From Volutella citrinella (Eukaryota > Ascomycota > Sordariomycetes > Hypocreales > Nectriaceae): a stretch of 64,000 nt of DNA. Of the stretch, positions 22,356-33,804 are shown piece after piece. The stretch spans positions 1,488,001 through 1,552,000 of the forward strand of contig JAWZSP010000004.1 of NCBI GenBank assembly GCA_034401135.1, read 5' to 3'. The position numbers and the translations under genes are program-made. The notes beneath the pieces are model-generated. The model had not been told where the DNA came from. It made no database searches and worked only from the letters and a program-made list of their open reading frames with translations. Within the stretch, counting starts at the first letter, position 1; every line of letters starts with the position of its first letter.

Positions 22356-22488
22356 GGGTAGTGACAGGCCAAGAAGAAGAAACAAGTCAAAACTTACCCC
22401 AGTGTCGCATCATCATCCTCATCATCGTTATCAAGCCAGCCCTATATCCTCCTCGCATCATCGTCCAGTCCCACCCCCTATCGACATC

Positions 22489-23127
22489 CTACCTCCAGAA
22501 CCGCCGCATCACCCTGTCGGCATACCCCTCGTCCAGCCCCCAGTTCTCGACGGCGTCCTGGATGGCCCGCTCCATGCGCCCGACGTACTCGTCGCGGGGC
22601 GCGCTGTCCTCGACGCGGTTGCTGTCAATGTAGACGAGGGCCCCCAGCGTCTCGTCCCTGCGCTCGGGCGAGTAGTTCTTGTTGGTGTCGGCCCACTGCA
22701 CGTCGACGCGGAACTTTTGGTAGTCGTCCGGCACGTCCTCGTAGATGTCGAGCTGGGCCTCGTCGTGCGGCGGCACCAGGTACAGCAGGCCGTAGACGCC
22801 GCGGTGCTCCGACTGCTCCCAGGACTGCTCCGTGGCCTTGCCTTTGCCCTTGCCCTCGCCCTCTTCTCCCTCTTCGCCCTCGCCGCTGTCCTTGTCGACG
22901 GCGTACTCTGGGCGGCGCTGGATGTTGGCGAAGCCGTCCGAGTTGATAAACCAGCGGTAGCCGTCGAGGTAGGCCAGGCCCACGGGCATCGAGTCCGGGC
23001 ACCGTTTCAGCATCTGCTCCGTCGACATGTTGGACCCGTACGCAAAGTACAGGATCTCGTGGCGGTCCTCCTGCATCAGCGTCATGACGCTGTCCTGGGA
23101 CGGCTGGCTGTCTTCTTGGGAGCTCAT
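22489..23127 (-). CDS. Gamma-glutamylcyclotransferase-fold protein
   Basis: Single exon of 212 residues from the ATG at 23127; the frame extends 15 nt further only through a TTG. It carries the fold's signature YGSNM at residues 30-34 after a hydrophobic strand (ILYFA), then RRPEY, a GVYGLLYLVP strand and LDIYEDVPDDY, where the Glu after Tyr is in the place of the catalytic acid of GGCT enzymes. These enzymes release 5-oxoproline from gamma-glutamyl peptides in glutathione turnover; substrate specificity here cannot be read from sequence. A low-complexity acidic/Lys insert (GEGEEGEEGEGKGKGKA) at about residues 82-98 interrupts the fold in a likely surface loop. It looks like an expanded microsatellite, and the DNA there is correspondingly repetitive. 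Confidence 0.88.
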   Translation of the reverse strand: MSSQEDSQPSQDSVMTLMQEDRHEILYFAYGSNMSTEQMLKRCPDSMPVGLAYLDGYRWFINSDGFANIQRRPEYAVDKDSGEGEEGEEGEGKGKGKATEQSWEQSEHRGVYGLLYLVPPHDEAQLDIYEDVPDDYQKFRVDVQWADTNKNYSPERRDETLGALVYIDSNRVEDSAPRDEYVGRMERAIQDAVENWGLDEGYADRVMRRFWR

Positions 23128-24669
23128 GATGCACTTGGTCAATGCGTATGAGTGTAGTATGAGTATTGTATGAGTGTGCGCGTCAAGATTCGTCTGCTTG
23201 ATTTGCTTGTTTGCTTGTTAGATTGTCGCTTCTCTATAGTTCCTCTTCAGCAACACCAGGGAAGGGTACCTAAGCCAAGGAAACCAATGGCAGCAACCAA
23301 CTGCCTTCCTATGTCGTGTCTATGTGCCTATGCACCAGTATGTGATGCGAACCGGCCTATTGGCTCACACGCTCGTAAGGCAGGGTAGATGCGTTGCACT
23401 CGGTAGTGGTAATAGTGGTGGTGGTGGGCGCGATTTGAGAGGATGCTGCCCTGGCTCTCTAGTGGAGGCTGGCTAGGTCGGTCAGGGGCGCCCTTGTAAG
23501 TGCCCTGAGCAATCAGCGACGGTGGGCCGGCGCTGGCAACGGTGCGTGCGGATAAATTCTGAACAATGCAATAGCTGGCAAGTCGGTGATTCGCTTTTTG
23601 ACTCGGCCTTGTCAAGAGTTTTGAGCCGGTCAATATATCATCGGTGAGCATCTCAATCTCTACTATCTACTCCGGGGCATTGATTGCTTGGAGGCCTGGC
23701 GTGCGCCCCAGGGACGGGACATGGAGCTTCGCCTGGACCGGGCAGGCAGCACTGCCCTCCAGCTACAGTACCCGGGGTCCCACGCACCGCCTCGTGCCCC
23801 CAAATAGCCCTCGCTGGCCCAGTAAATTGCTGGCTAAGTACTAGCTTCGAAACAAGGCAAGCAAATGCCCCCTGGTCCACGTCCACTTCCACTTCCAGCC
23901 TTCTCCTAGGGCTAGGAGATGCCCGAAGAGCTAGCCCGAGTCCGAGATGCTCTACTACCTATGTATGTCTTGGGGGCCAGGCGACCCTAGCCACCATTCA
24001 AGCCTCGTCAAAATAGCCTCCCGTCTTTCTTGGATTAGCAAATCAGCAACACGCCTGGGGAGGCAACCAGACCAAGTCTTGGGCAAGTCAGAGTTGTCAG
24101 ATCCAGCGCCCGTCGCAATTGACTAAGAGCATTCCTGCCGCAGTTGGCTCACAAGTGCTGTACTAGGTGCCATAGTGTGGCAGGCTGGCAATGTCCGCTG
24201 CTGATTCGCTCTATTTTTCATGTCTACTTAGTAGTAGGTAAGGTAAAGGTCAATGGGTGAGACCCAGTCTCTCAACTCCGTGTAATAGCAGTTCATTGCC
24301 CAGTCCTCCGACATGCTTCCCTCCCCATTCAAGGTATCTAGATCCCATTCTCCGTCCATGCAATTGTATAAAGCAAAGCGAGCGTAATCGCCAGATCATC
24401 AGGCATAACAGTCAGTCTCTCCTTCTCTCATTACATCCCCTCTCACATGGCCTTCAGCTCAGCCCAGCCAACATTACCGCCCCCAGTTTCTCTCCCCGCC
24501 TCCTCGCATTGCCTTCGCTTGCTACCTCGCCACCGAGGGATGCAAGCCGATTCGTTCCAGACGTCGTTGGTCCCTCGGCCGGTTGCAGGCCGGCCAGTCT
24601 CTTGCTCACCCCGCCCCTAGGTCGCAGCACCTGGGTGGCAAAAAGAGTAGTAGAATAGTCATTTAGAAA
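23128..24669. other. Intergenic region between the GGCT-fold gene and ste11
   Basis: About 1.54 kb, serving as promoter of the GGCT-fold gene and 3' flank of ste11. No gene, RNA or repeat was recognised. Confidence 0.45.
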
Positions 24670-27457
24670 TTAAGTAATCGGCGCCAGGAAGGGGCTCAGC
24701 ATGAGCTCGTCCGCACTTGGCCGCAGGTTGTGGTCAATCTCAAACGTTTGCTTGAGGAACTGCTGCGCCTCCTCGCTCGCCGTCTCGGGGATCGTCGGTG
24801 ACGCCTTGCCGCCTCCAATCTTGAAGATGGCCTGCAACTGACTGCAGTCGGGGAACGGGTGGCTGCCAGTCATCATCTCCACCACGAGGCATCCCAGGGA
24901 CCAGATGTCTGCCTTGCGTGTGTACGAAGTCTGCTTCACCACCTCGGGCGCCATCCAGAAGACGGATCCCTGCAGCGACGGCCGGTGCTTGTTGTTGTTG
25001 GCCCCGCTCAGAATGTTGGACGCCTCCAGCTTCTTCGAGATGCCGAAATCAGAAATCTTGATGGTGCCCTTGTTGTCCACCAGGATATTGGCGCCCTTGA
25101 TGTCGCGGTGGATAATGTCTCTGGCGTGCAGGTACGACAGCCCAGTGAGAATCTGCCGCACAAAGCTTCGCACCAGCGGCTCGGGCAGCGCGCCATACGA
25201 GTTCAGCATCGTCTGCACCGACCCTCCAGCCACGTACTCGAGGAAAATATTCAGGTAGTCCGCCGACGAGCTGCAGCCGAGATACTGCACAATGTTGGGG
25301 TGGCGAAGGTCTCGAAGCAGGCTGATTTCTCGCTTCAGCGCATCAATCATGCCCTTCTTGCGGTGGTCTCCCTGCCCGTTGGCACCGGGGGAGGGCGTCT
25401 CTACCTGCTTGACGGCCAAGAGCTCACCAGTCACGGCGTGCAGGGCAAGGTACACACAGCCAAATGAACCTTGTCCAATCAGAGCTCCCTTCATCCACTT
25501 GTTGTCGTCCCAAGACTCGCCTGCAAGGAAGCTCTGCAGTTCCTCGTCTGCGTCGTCTCCGTCATCCGTGAGCCGTTGCTGCAGCTCTTGGAATGAGCCA
25601 GAACCCGTAGACGTATCACCATCAAAGTAGCTCGTGGTTGTGGTGTTTCCCTCTGGATCTGTGACACTTAGAGCCGCCGAATCCGAGCTGCTTTCGGTGA
25701 AGGAGACATATGACTTCCGGTTGGGTTCAATGGGCGACTCTTCCTGCAGGGTATCCAGCATTGAGGATGTCACCGAGTCGCGGCTGTATCCGTGCGCTTG
25801 CCGTACCGTACGAACCTTGGCCAGTTGCGTGTTCGCATTGAGCCACGAATCTGCAATGGTGGGAATCGGGGGTGCGTCCTGGATGCTTGAGGCGAAGCTG
25901 AGATTGCTGGCCACGCTGAGCCGGCTATTGACCTTGCTCAAGCGGGTTGACCTTCTCATCGAGAGTCGGGCAGTTCGGTCGATGTCCTCCCGGGTATGGT
26001 CAGGGAAGTACGACGTCAGATCGGAAGCGATGAGCTCGCTGGGGGGACGGAGACCGCCAAACTGGCGTAGACCGGCCTTGCGGCGCTGCGGCCGGGCAGA
26101 CTCGCTCGACGGTGGGCGTTCAAGATCCTTGGCAGCATTGTGCAGGTTCCTCTCTCGATCCTGGTAAGAGATGGGCGAAAGAGGCGATTGGAGCTGGTCA
26201 TTCCAGTCCTCTCCCAGCATTTTCTGCACCTTTAGCTGGCTGCGCTTGTCGACCGTCTCCAAAGCGCGAGCGTGCTTCTGCTGCTCCTCCTCGAGCGCGA
26301 TGGCGGCGGCGCGATGTAGCTCGGCGTCCCCTGGCTCACCGGCGGGAACTCTTCGCAAGATGAGTCGATTACGTTCGGGGCGCCGCTGGTCCTTGATGAT
26401 ACGCCACAGCTCTGTGTCGCCGAGTCTTCGGCACTGGCTCGGGTCGGGGTCGATGCCTGCTAAAACCCAGAAGCAGTAGTTCCGGTCGTGATCCTCGCGT
26501 AGGGCAAATTTCCTAAGGGTTACACGCATGACCTCTTCGCAGGTGTTGCAGTCGGCGATCTTGACGACCTTGGTGACGCCAGCCGTAGAAATGACGCGAA
26601 TTACATCTTGACCCTGTGGTAAGGCAGCCATCAGCGAACCATCCATACTGGAATTATTCCTGGTATGGGTCGTGACCAGACGGTTTGCCGGGATTTCAGG
26701 GGATGGAGTGGTCGGGAGTCTTGAGGATGAGGCGGAAGCTGGGTTACCCACGTAGACTGCTGCTCCCTGTGGGTAGCGCTGTTGGCGTACACCACGCATC
26801 TCGCTCGCGGGGAGCGGTGAGTTTGGTCTAGAGTTATAGGTGGCCCCGTCAAGGACGCCCGTCATATCCATCTGCCTCGAGAAGCGCTTGTTGGAAGCCG
26901 ACGTGGGCAACCGGGCTGTGTTCGGGGGCCGAGGGGAACCAACACCGGCGGAAAGAGTTTGCATGTCGAGCCCGGAGAGGGAACCCTGTTGGGGAAGTAT
27001 GTCAGGTCATGTCCGGCAGGAGTCAGTCAAGTCATTTGGAACTCACTCGATTACGCTTCTTCTGATGCGCGTAGGCCTTGGTCCGCAGCTTCTTGATACC
27101 AAGAAATAGGCGAACACGATCGCCGACCTTGTCGATACCCATCTCTTTGAGAACCTCCTTATCCATCTCGAGCAGGTTCTCGCCGTTGATGTGGTTCTTG
27201 CGGAAAATCTTCTCGTACTCGCCACAGTTCACGCTGCGGAGATAGTCGCAAACCTTGTCTTCGTCCCAGGTTTTGACTGAGTCGGAGGCGTCGTGATCGG
27301 AGAAGTTGGACTCGGTAGGACTGATGAAGGTCTGGTTGGCGGTAGGCATCGTGGGGGCTCTGCGAGGAGGAGCCATGGCCGGTTGTGATGAGGCGGGCGT
27401 CAGCGACGAGGCGCTGAGCCCGGTCGGGAACGACGATTTTGAAGCAAGCATGGCCAT
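24670..27457 (-). CDS. ste11: MAP kinase kinase kinase Ste11
   Basis: Two exons, 27457-27047 and 26985-24670, give 908 residues; the 61-nt intron has a GTGAGT donor and an AACAG acceptor at phase 0. A SAM domain covers about residues 63-126 (TWDEDKVCDYL, EMGIDKVGDRVRLF), a Ras-binding-type domain about 264-355 (VIRVISTAGVTKVVKIADC), and the kinase about 630-905. The kinase has the glycine loop IGQGSFGCVY, the VAIK-type lysine in LLAVKQV, HRDIKGANIL, DFGISKK and MAPEVV. This is the MAPKKK of the pheromone/invasive-growth cascade (Ste11-Ste7-Fus3/Kss1), binding Ste50 through SAM, and in plant and insect pathogens it is required for infection structures. The segment between the RBD and kinase is Ser/Thr-rich and presumably regulatory. 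The next gene upstream is 4 kb away. Confidence 0.96.
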
Positions 27458-30400
27458 TATGTCTTCTCTTCAACGGATGGCCGCGTCTATATGCCACGCT
27501 GGTGAGGTGTTTCTTATCGGAGCGGTTCGTCGCTGATGTTGACGGGCCGGTGCCCGAGTCACCAAGGAGAAGGCGATATATCCGGGTCAGCAGAGTCGTA
27601 GGTTGGAACCGGCGGAGCACCTGAAAGGCAGGCGGCGAGCCAGATGTGAAATGCAGAACAGAACAGAGTCCGATTATTAGTACAGTAACGACGGAAGGTG
27701 ATCTGCGATCAACGCGGAACACCCGGGGAGGAGGGTGGTGTGAAGGTGAAGAAGTCGTGATGCGGGAGGTGGTGGGCGGATGAGTAGGGGAGGAAGGTAG
27801 CAATACCGTATTAGAGGAGATGGGATGTTTTGGCAGGCCAGGACCAGGGGGCCAAGAGGGGGGGCACTTACGCCAGTGCAGGTACTTGCCAACTTGGACG
27901 GGCAGCCAGTGACCCAAGGATCGACTACCGCTCGCGACTCACTAGCCTCAGGTCGCAGAAGGGTACTAGCGGGCCCTGGGGGCGGTCAATAGCAACACCC
28001 AGCGAGTCAAGGCGCTGAACAGGCGACGAGACAGGCGGCCACGGTAAGCAGGTACATGCCCGGCCGGTACTGGGAAGTGGAACGCGGACCTACTGAACCG
28101 GGCAGGCGCTGGAAAGGAGGGAGGCATGGACTACAGACTTCCGTACCAGGTAATGTGCATTGTACCCGCTTGGCGGGATTGCTGACGGTGAGTTGGTGAG
28201 TTGGACCCTTGGGGGCTTGCTGCTAGCTGGTTCAGGTAGGCGGCCTTGCGGCGTCCGGGGCTTGCGATTGGCCAACACCCATGAGGGGCCCCCTGTAATC
28301 TTTTGGTGAGCGAGAAGGTCATCCAGGGAGGTGGCAATGGGATGGCACTTGAAACCAGCCGGGGGGTATCCTCTGCATGAAGATGCCAGACATCAGCTCT
28401 AAGCCTCTAGGCAGATCCTTAGGATAGCACGCACACGGTATGACAGATTCATAATACCACTAATTACAATACTACGTGAATACCACGCGTCCGATGGTTC
28501 GTTCGATAATTACTGCACAGAACGGGCACCCTGACGCCCGCACCGGCGGAGCATTAAGCGTCATGGAATATCGTTTATACATACATGGCATGAGGGACAG
28601 GGACGGAGAAACCGGGTCAGCGATATATACCGCGCATCTGCATCGTATGGACGGATCCTTTCCGGCCTCGCCTGGCCTGCAGCTGAACTGAACCAGATAG
28701 GACGCGCACATTCGCCGGGCACCCTCCAACAAAGCGCAGCACTACGGAGGGGAGGAGAGGTTGATCTGAAGGCCCTCCTCACACAGCGCGCGGGCTGCTC
28801 GGGAAGGGCGGCCGCAAGCATGGCATAGCATGGAGCATCCTGCCGTTCGTGCAGCAGTCGTTGGACGTTGGTTATGCGGGCCAGCGCAGAGAGGCAATTT
28901 CCGTCGACGACAATAACATGACGGAAGTTGAGGCTGAGTGCGCTCAACGTCCAGTTTCACCTTGGCCGCGTCAGTCCTTCCTCTCCACATACACCCAACA
29001 GCGATCCCGTCAGCAGCCGCCGCGCAAAAACAGGAGGTGCGCCCGCCAGCCTATCGAGTTGAGTGTTGCGTACTGTTCTGTAATCAAGACGGCGTGACTA
29101 ATTACCGTGAACTTTGGGTGTGCTTCAGTCAGGTCGCCACGGAGGGGGACAAGTGGTGCCCTCTGTTTGATCTGGAGACACCCACAACGCCAGTGGCCAG
29201 CGCGTGCAGGCCGCTACAGGTCGTGTATTTGCCAGGCCGTCAAAGCGGCCGGGGTTCTGGAGGCCAGCCGGCGCGCTGATTCGGCGGGCTGGGCTCCATC
29301 CAACGGGCATTAATTGGACCCCGATCGGGCGGCTGCGAGTGATAGGCCACGCGCCGGCCCATGATGAAACAAGCCGCGTTTCGACCAGGGTCACTCGGAT
29401 GACGGTGCGGCGGAGACCTGGAGCCCACGTCGCCGGTCGGACGTCCCTCTCCGTGTCGTTTGTACTGTACCTAGAGAGGACCACTGGAGCTCACCCGCCG
29501 CGTGCCGAGGGAATGCTCGTGCTATTCTGCTCTCACCAGACACCACCAGGCCTCGGCTACGCTGGGAGTCTGCCAAAGGTGATGCCATTCACGAAAGAAG
29601 ATCCTGAAAGATGGTCGCATCTGCTTCGAGGACGAAACCCTGGCTTCTCAAAGCACCAGGCCCAAAAGCAAGGAGCCCTAATACGGTCCCGCTCGTCCAT
29701 TCTGCAGCATGCCGTGCTTGTGGAGCAGCAGTGAAACATGATTTTGCCCAACCTTCCTCCACCAGTGTGGGTCGAGGAAGCAGCGACTACACGAGACCTC
29801 GTGGTCGGGAACGGCATCGCAGGTCGGCGTATTAGGCAGCAGACAAAAAGGAATGACAACATCGTTCGCCGGGGGATGCAACAGACAAGAGGCCCCCATC
29901 GCCGGGCTCGGAGTAGGTGCGCGCCTTTGAGAGAGTTTATCGTGCTTGGTACGCTACGGAGCATCACGCACGCGCCCTCTAGTGTTTCATGTCGTCTCTC
30001 CGCAGGCAGGATTTTGCCCGATCCCGCTTCTGTTTCCCTTGCTCCGGCCTCGCACATTGCGTCACAGGGCATCTCGAAGGAAAAATCAACAGAGCAATGC
30101 CACAATGCCAACGTGAAACAGAGGACAAGAGCCTTCCTACCAACTAACGTTAGTTAGTACATTGGGCCAAGCCTCCAACGGATGGATGTGCATCTTCAAG
30201 AGCCACACTGGTCTAGTTGAGAGAGCGATGAGCCGCATCAATTCACCCCTACCCAACTAATTACATTAGGCCAAGGTTCTTTTGATTACCCTAGTCACTT
30301 GGAGGAGGCCTGCCGGGCGCAGTTATCTACAGTCGTAGTATGGAAGGTTGTCATGTGCTAGGTTTGCTTTTTTGATGGCGGCACAGAAATGATCTACGGT

Positions 30401-31508
30401 GCTAGTAATCCTCCGCATCGTTTGCATTGCGCGCCCTGCATGATATAAAATTGCGATGAGAAGTCCTGGGGTCCTAATATTAGAACCCTGGCGTCAAAGG
30501 CATGACGGAATTCATCAGACTGGGCTAGGCCACGTGGTACTGGCATTACAGCTCGACTGTACTTGTAACGCCCCTTGGGAGGACGTGCACACAAGATATT
30601 ACCAGGAGAAGGTCTTCTATATTTACGGCAGTTCCCTTACGCAACAGGGCACCCATCCGAAAGGCCTGCCGAGAGCCGAACATATACTCCACGCGTGTAT
30701 ATTAGCCGCTCGTAATATCATTACATTTATGCATCAGTGTCTAGCCTAAGCGGAGTGGTTTCTGTCACGACATATTTCAATTCAGTTCGGGAAAACGCCT
30801 CCTACCCTAGAGTTGGAGGTCAACATTGTTCAACTCGCAAAACCCCAAGTACCTTCTTAGTATGTGGACATCAGTTCATGATTTAATACGGGACTCCAGG
30901 CGTATAGCAGCACGGCAAGGTTTACCCTATTGTTGCGTGTAGCTTTCCTCATCCACTTTTGACTACCTTATGTGACGGATCAAGGGAATTTGAATTGACT
31001 AATCGACTTGGTTCTGCTTGCCCAACACCTGCATCTACTGGGCGGGCCCCACACCAGCTATGCGGCAGTAGCGCCTTATCAGAACCGCCGCAACGAGATG
31101 TGGTATTCAGCTAGCGGCTACCCTGACTGATGCGACGCACAACTCCAGAAAATCGAGCTTCCCCCCACGATTGCACCATCGCCACGACCCTCTGAGGTGA
31201 TCAAGCTTCGTCCAATCCCACCACCCGACACCTTCAAGGCTGCTCAGATTGCGACCACCCGTTATCACGCAGGTGATCACCTGCCCGAACCAGCCCAATC
31301 GACAGTGCCAGCTGTCAGTCTTCCCGCCACACCACTCCACACCATACCACACCAGAAGCACAGTTCTCAACACCACAAAGCAACAGCTGTTCTTGCCGGG
31401 ACAGTGGCCATTAGGATATCGTTACGTCAAACACATATCCTGCTCACCGGTCTGCCGTTCCACCACTACCCGGCTTCGTGCTGCCCACCCCCCCCCTGGA
31501 TCGGTATC
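27458..31508. other. Long intergenic region between divergent ste11 and pha2
   Basis: About 4 kb. Many short frames occur on both strands (for example 28561-28947 minus and 29204-29734 plus), but none shows a domain, a sensible intron pattern or biased codon use. It probably holds long 5' leaders and promoters. Short upstream open frames precede ste11. No RNA gene or transposon was recognised. Confidence 0.45.
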
Positions 31509-32617
31509 ATGACGGCCCAACACAAACCCCTGGTCGGATTCCTGGGACCAGTTGCGTCCTATTCTCACCAGGTATGAATTGTCTCTGGGTTTACGGCCCC
31601 AAGTTCTGACAGAATGCGCAGGCCGTTCGCCAGGCTTTCCAAGAATCTAAATGGGAGTTTCAGCCGCTGGTGACTATTGATGGCAAGCACTGAATATGAC
31701 TTGTTACCGCCCAGGTACTAGTATGCTGATGTCTCGTTTTAGATGTCTTCGAACAGGTTCAGAGTGGGCAAGTAGCAGCAGGGGTGGTTCCCTTTGAGAA
31801 CTCCACTAATGGGTCTGTTGTATTCACATTGGATGACCTTGCGGACCGGACGCATAGGTACCGAGATGTCGTTGTCCAGGGTGAGACGTACGTTGATGTT
31901 CACCACTGCCTCGTCGGCCACAAGCTGCCGCCAACATTTGCTCTGGAGGACGCAGCAGAGGAATCAGGGACCATCACCCCCACGGCAACTGACCCGTCGC
32001 CCCTCAAACCCCGAAACAAGCCGTTGGCAAGTCTCAAGCATGTCAAGCGGCTCTATTCGCACCCGCAGGCGTTTGGGCAGTGTTGCGCCTTCATCACAAC
32101 CTACCTCAAGGGCGTGGAGGTGTTCGAGGTCAGCTCGACCAGCAAGGCAGCCGAGATTGTCAGCCAGGATACTACGGGCACATGGGCAGCCATTTCGAGC
32201 GAGATGGCGGCCGAAGTACACGGCCTAGATTACTTGGGCAAGTCAATTGAGGACCGAGAGGACAACACAACCAGGTTTTTGGTCATTGGCACCAACCCGG
32301 GCGTCCCCGACGAGTGGGACACTGTCAAGGCGGCCATTGCCAAGCACGGAAGCAAGTCGCTTGTGTCGTTTACAGTCCCGCATGCCTCTCCGGGCGCGTT
32401 GGCCGATGTGCTGAGCTGTTTCCGGGATTTCAACCTCAACATGACCAGCATCAACAGCCGACCGAGCCTCGTGCAGCCGTTCCAGTACATCTTCTTCGTC
32501 GAGTTCGAAGGCCACAAGCACGACGATCCGGAAGGCAGAGTCAACGGCGCTCTGGACAAGATTAGTGGCGTGGCCGAGAAATGTCGGTGGCTAGGCAGCT
32601 GGCAGAGATTCAGATAA
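31509..32617 (+). CDS. pha2: Prephenate dehydratase Pha2
   Basis: Three exons, 31509-31571, 31622-31682 and 31743-32617, encode 332 residues. Prephenate dehydratase converts prephenate to phenylpyruvate in phenylalanine synthesis. The start VGFLGPVASYSHQ is the family's N-terminal strand and loop, PFENSTNGSV lies at residues 57-66, the catalytic TRF motif (NTTRFLVIG) at about 216-224, and a C-terminal ACT domain for Phe feedback control at about 240-325 (GALADVLSCFRDFNLNMTSI). The second intron, 31683-31742, starts with GC (GATG then GCAAGC) and ends TTTTAG, a GC-AG intron; no GT donor keeps the frame there. The frame is open 104 codons upstream of the chosen ATG, but that stretch is not family-like. 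Confidence 0.94.
31683..31742 (+). other. GC-AG intron in pha2
   Basis: Sixty nt, donor GCAAGC after ...GATG, acceptor GTTTTAG, with a TGCTGAT-type branch site about 16 nt before the acceptor. Joining here gives VTIDDVFEQVQ, the expected prephenate dehydratase reading; reading through meets a stop codon. Confidence 0.8.
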
Positions 32618-33804
32618 CTTCTATTCTTCCTCTAACCAATATTGATGAGGGCATTAGGGATTGAGCCGGAGCCCACTTGCGGGCGGAACCCCGCGATTGT
32701 TGCAGGTTGGAGGTCGGCCACCCCCACTTCGGTGTGCCACCCAGCGACAGCTCTCACATGCAATGTGAGGCCGCTCGACACCTCTACGTTTCGTTCGCGG
32801 CGCGGCGCGGCTGCAAAATGACGCCCGTAGACTGCCCTCCATTATTGCTCTCTGCTTCCGTCAATGGCTGTTCAATGCTTACCTTCCCATTCGAGCGGGG
32901 TCTGTGATTCTTTTTTTTATTTAGCGGCAAGAAACTGTTGGCAAGCTTGGCAAGCTTCAGCGGCGTAGCTTGATGGTGGGCAAATAAAGCTGGGGATACT
33001 AAGGACTACTGTGCGGTCAATACAGCTACGCCCCTGATCTCGCCCCCGGAGGATTGTCTACGAGATTTTGGCAAAGCCATAGCCCGATCGGCAGGAACTC
33101 AACGAACGAATGCGCTCGACTGTCTGGCCCATGTTGCCACAAAAACGTCTCGCTACCCACACACACATCCCACCTCGCCGCACACCCCTCGGGAGAAAGG
33201 ACCTATGAACTGGTCTCACGACACACGATGGCCCGTGTCGCCGTCCGGTGAACTCACAAAGCCGGGGACTCAGCTCCATGATGCGGGTCGCGCGCGGGCT
33301 TGGGCTTGGTACCAACACCCATCTACTGTAGTACCTATGGTACGTAGCGTGGGGATCTGGCGGGTCATTGGTGGTGGCCACCCAACCATGGAGAACGGTA
33401 GCAATGAGGGTGCCCGCCGCTACCCATGACGTCGACAGCGCCATGCGAGAAACTCAATGGGGATGAATCGCCGCCTCACGCTCAACATGTGCGTGGATGG
33501 ACGGACCCCCTGGTTTCGTCCATCCGGACCGTCGCCCAGGAACTTAAATACCAGCTGTGTATCTCGTGGTTGGGCGACGGCCCGAAGCACCAGTTCCCAC
33601 TTACTCTCCAACTCCAACTCCCACTTACACATTTGCACGTACGCGCCCGGCAAGCTCTCCAAGCTCCGCGCGCCCTCGAGGCAAAGCCAACAGTCCCGAG
33701 GTTTCCTCCAAATCCCCCATTTCCCGCACGATAACCAACTTGATGCTGGCAAAACAGCATCTCATTGCCATTTCTCCCTTTTCCTGCTGGTTTTTCCTGC
33801 CAAA
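32618..33804. other. Intergenic region between pha2 and the sulfotransferase-like gene
   Basis: About 1.19 kb with the promoter and C/T-rich leader of the downstream gene. No further gene recognised. Confidence 0.45.

Larger units (their letters stand above)
21655..22488. other. Intergenic region between the PrpF-like and GGCT-fold genes
   Basis: About 830 bp holding the PrpF-like promoter and the 3' flank of the next gene. It includes a 16-nt C run at 22058-22073 and a long purine-rich tract at 22262-22355. Confidence 0.5.

Noticed and set aside
22204..23151. Long forward open frame of 315 codons
   Set aside because: It is antisense to the GGCT-fold gene and has the repetitive Val/Leu/Arg composition of a shadow frame.
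24859..25467. Forward open frame of 202 codons
   Set aside because: Antisense to the kinase domain of ste11; no family features.
29204..29734. Forward open frame of 176 codons between ste11 and pha2
   Set aside because: No recognisable domain and competing frames on the opposite strand.
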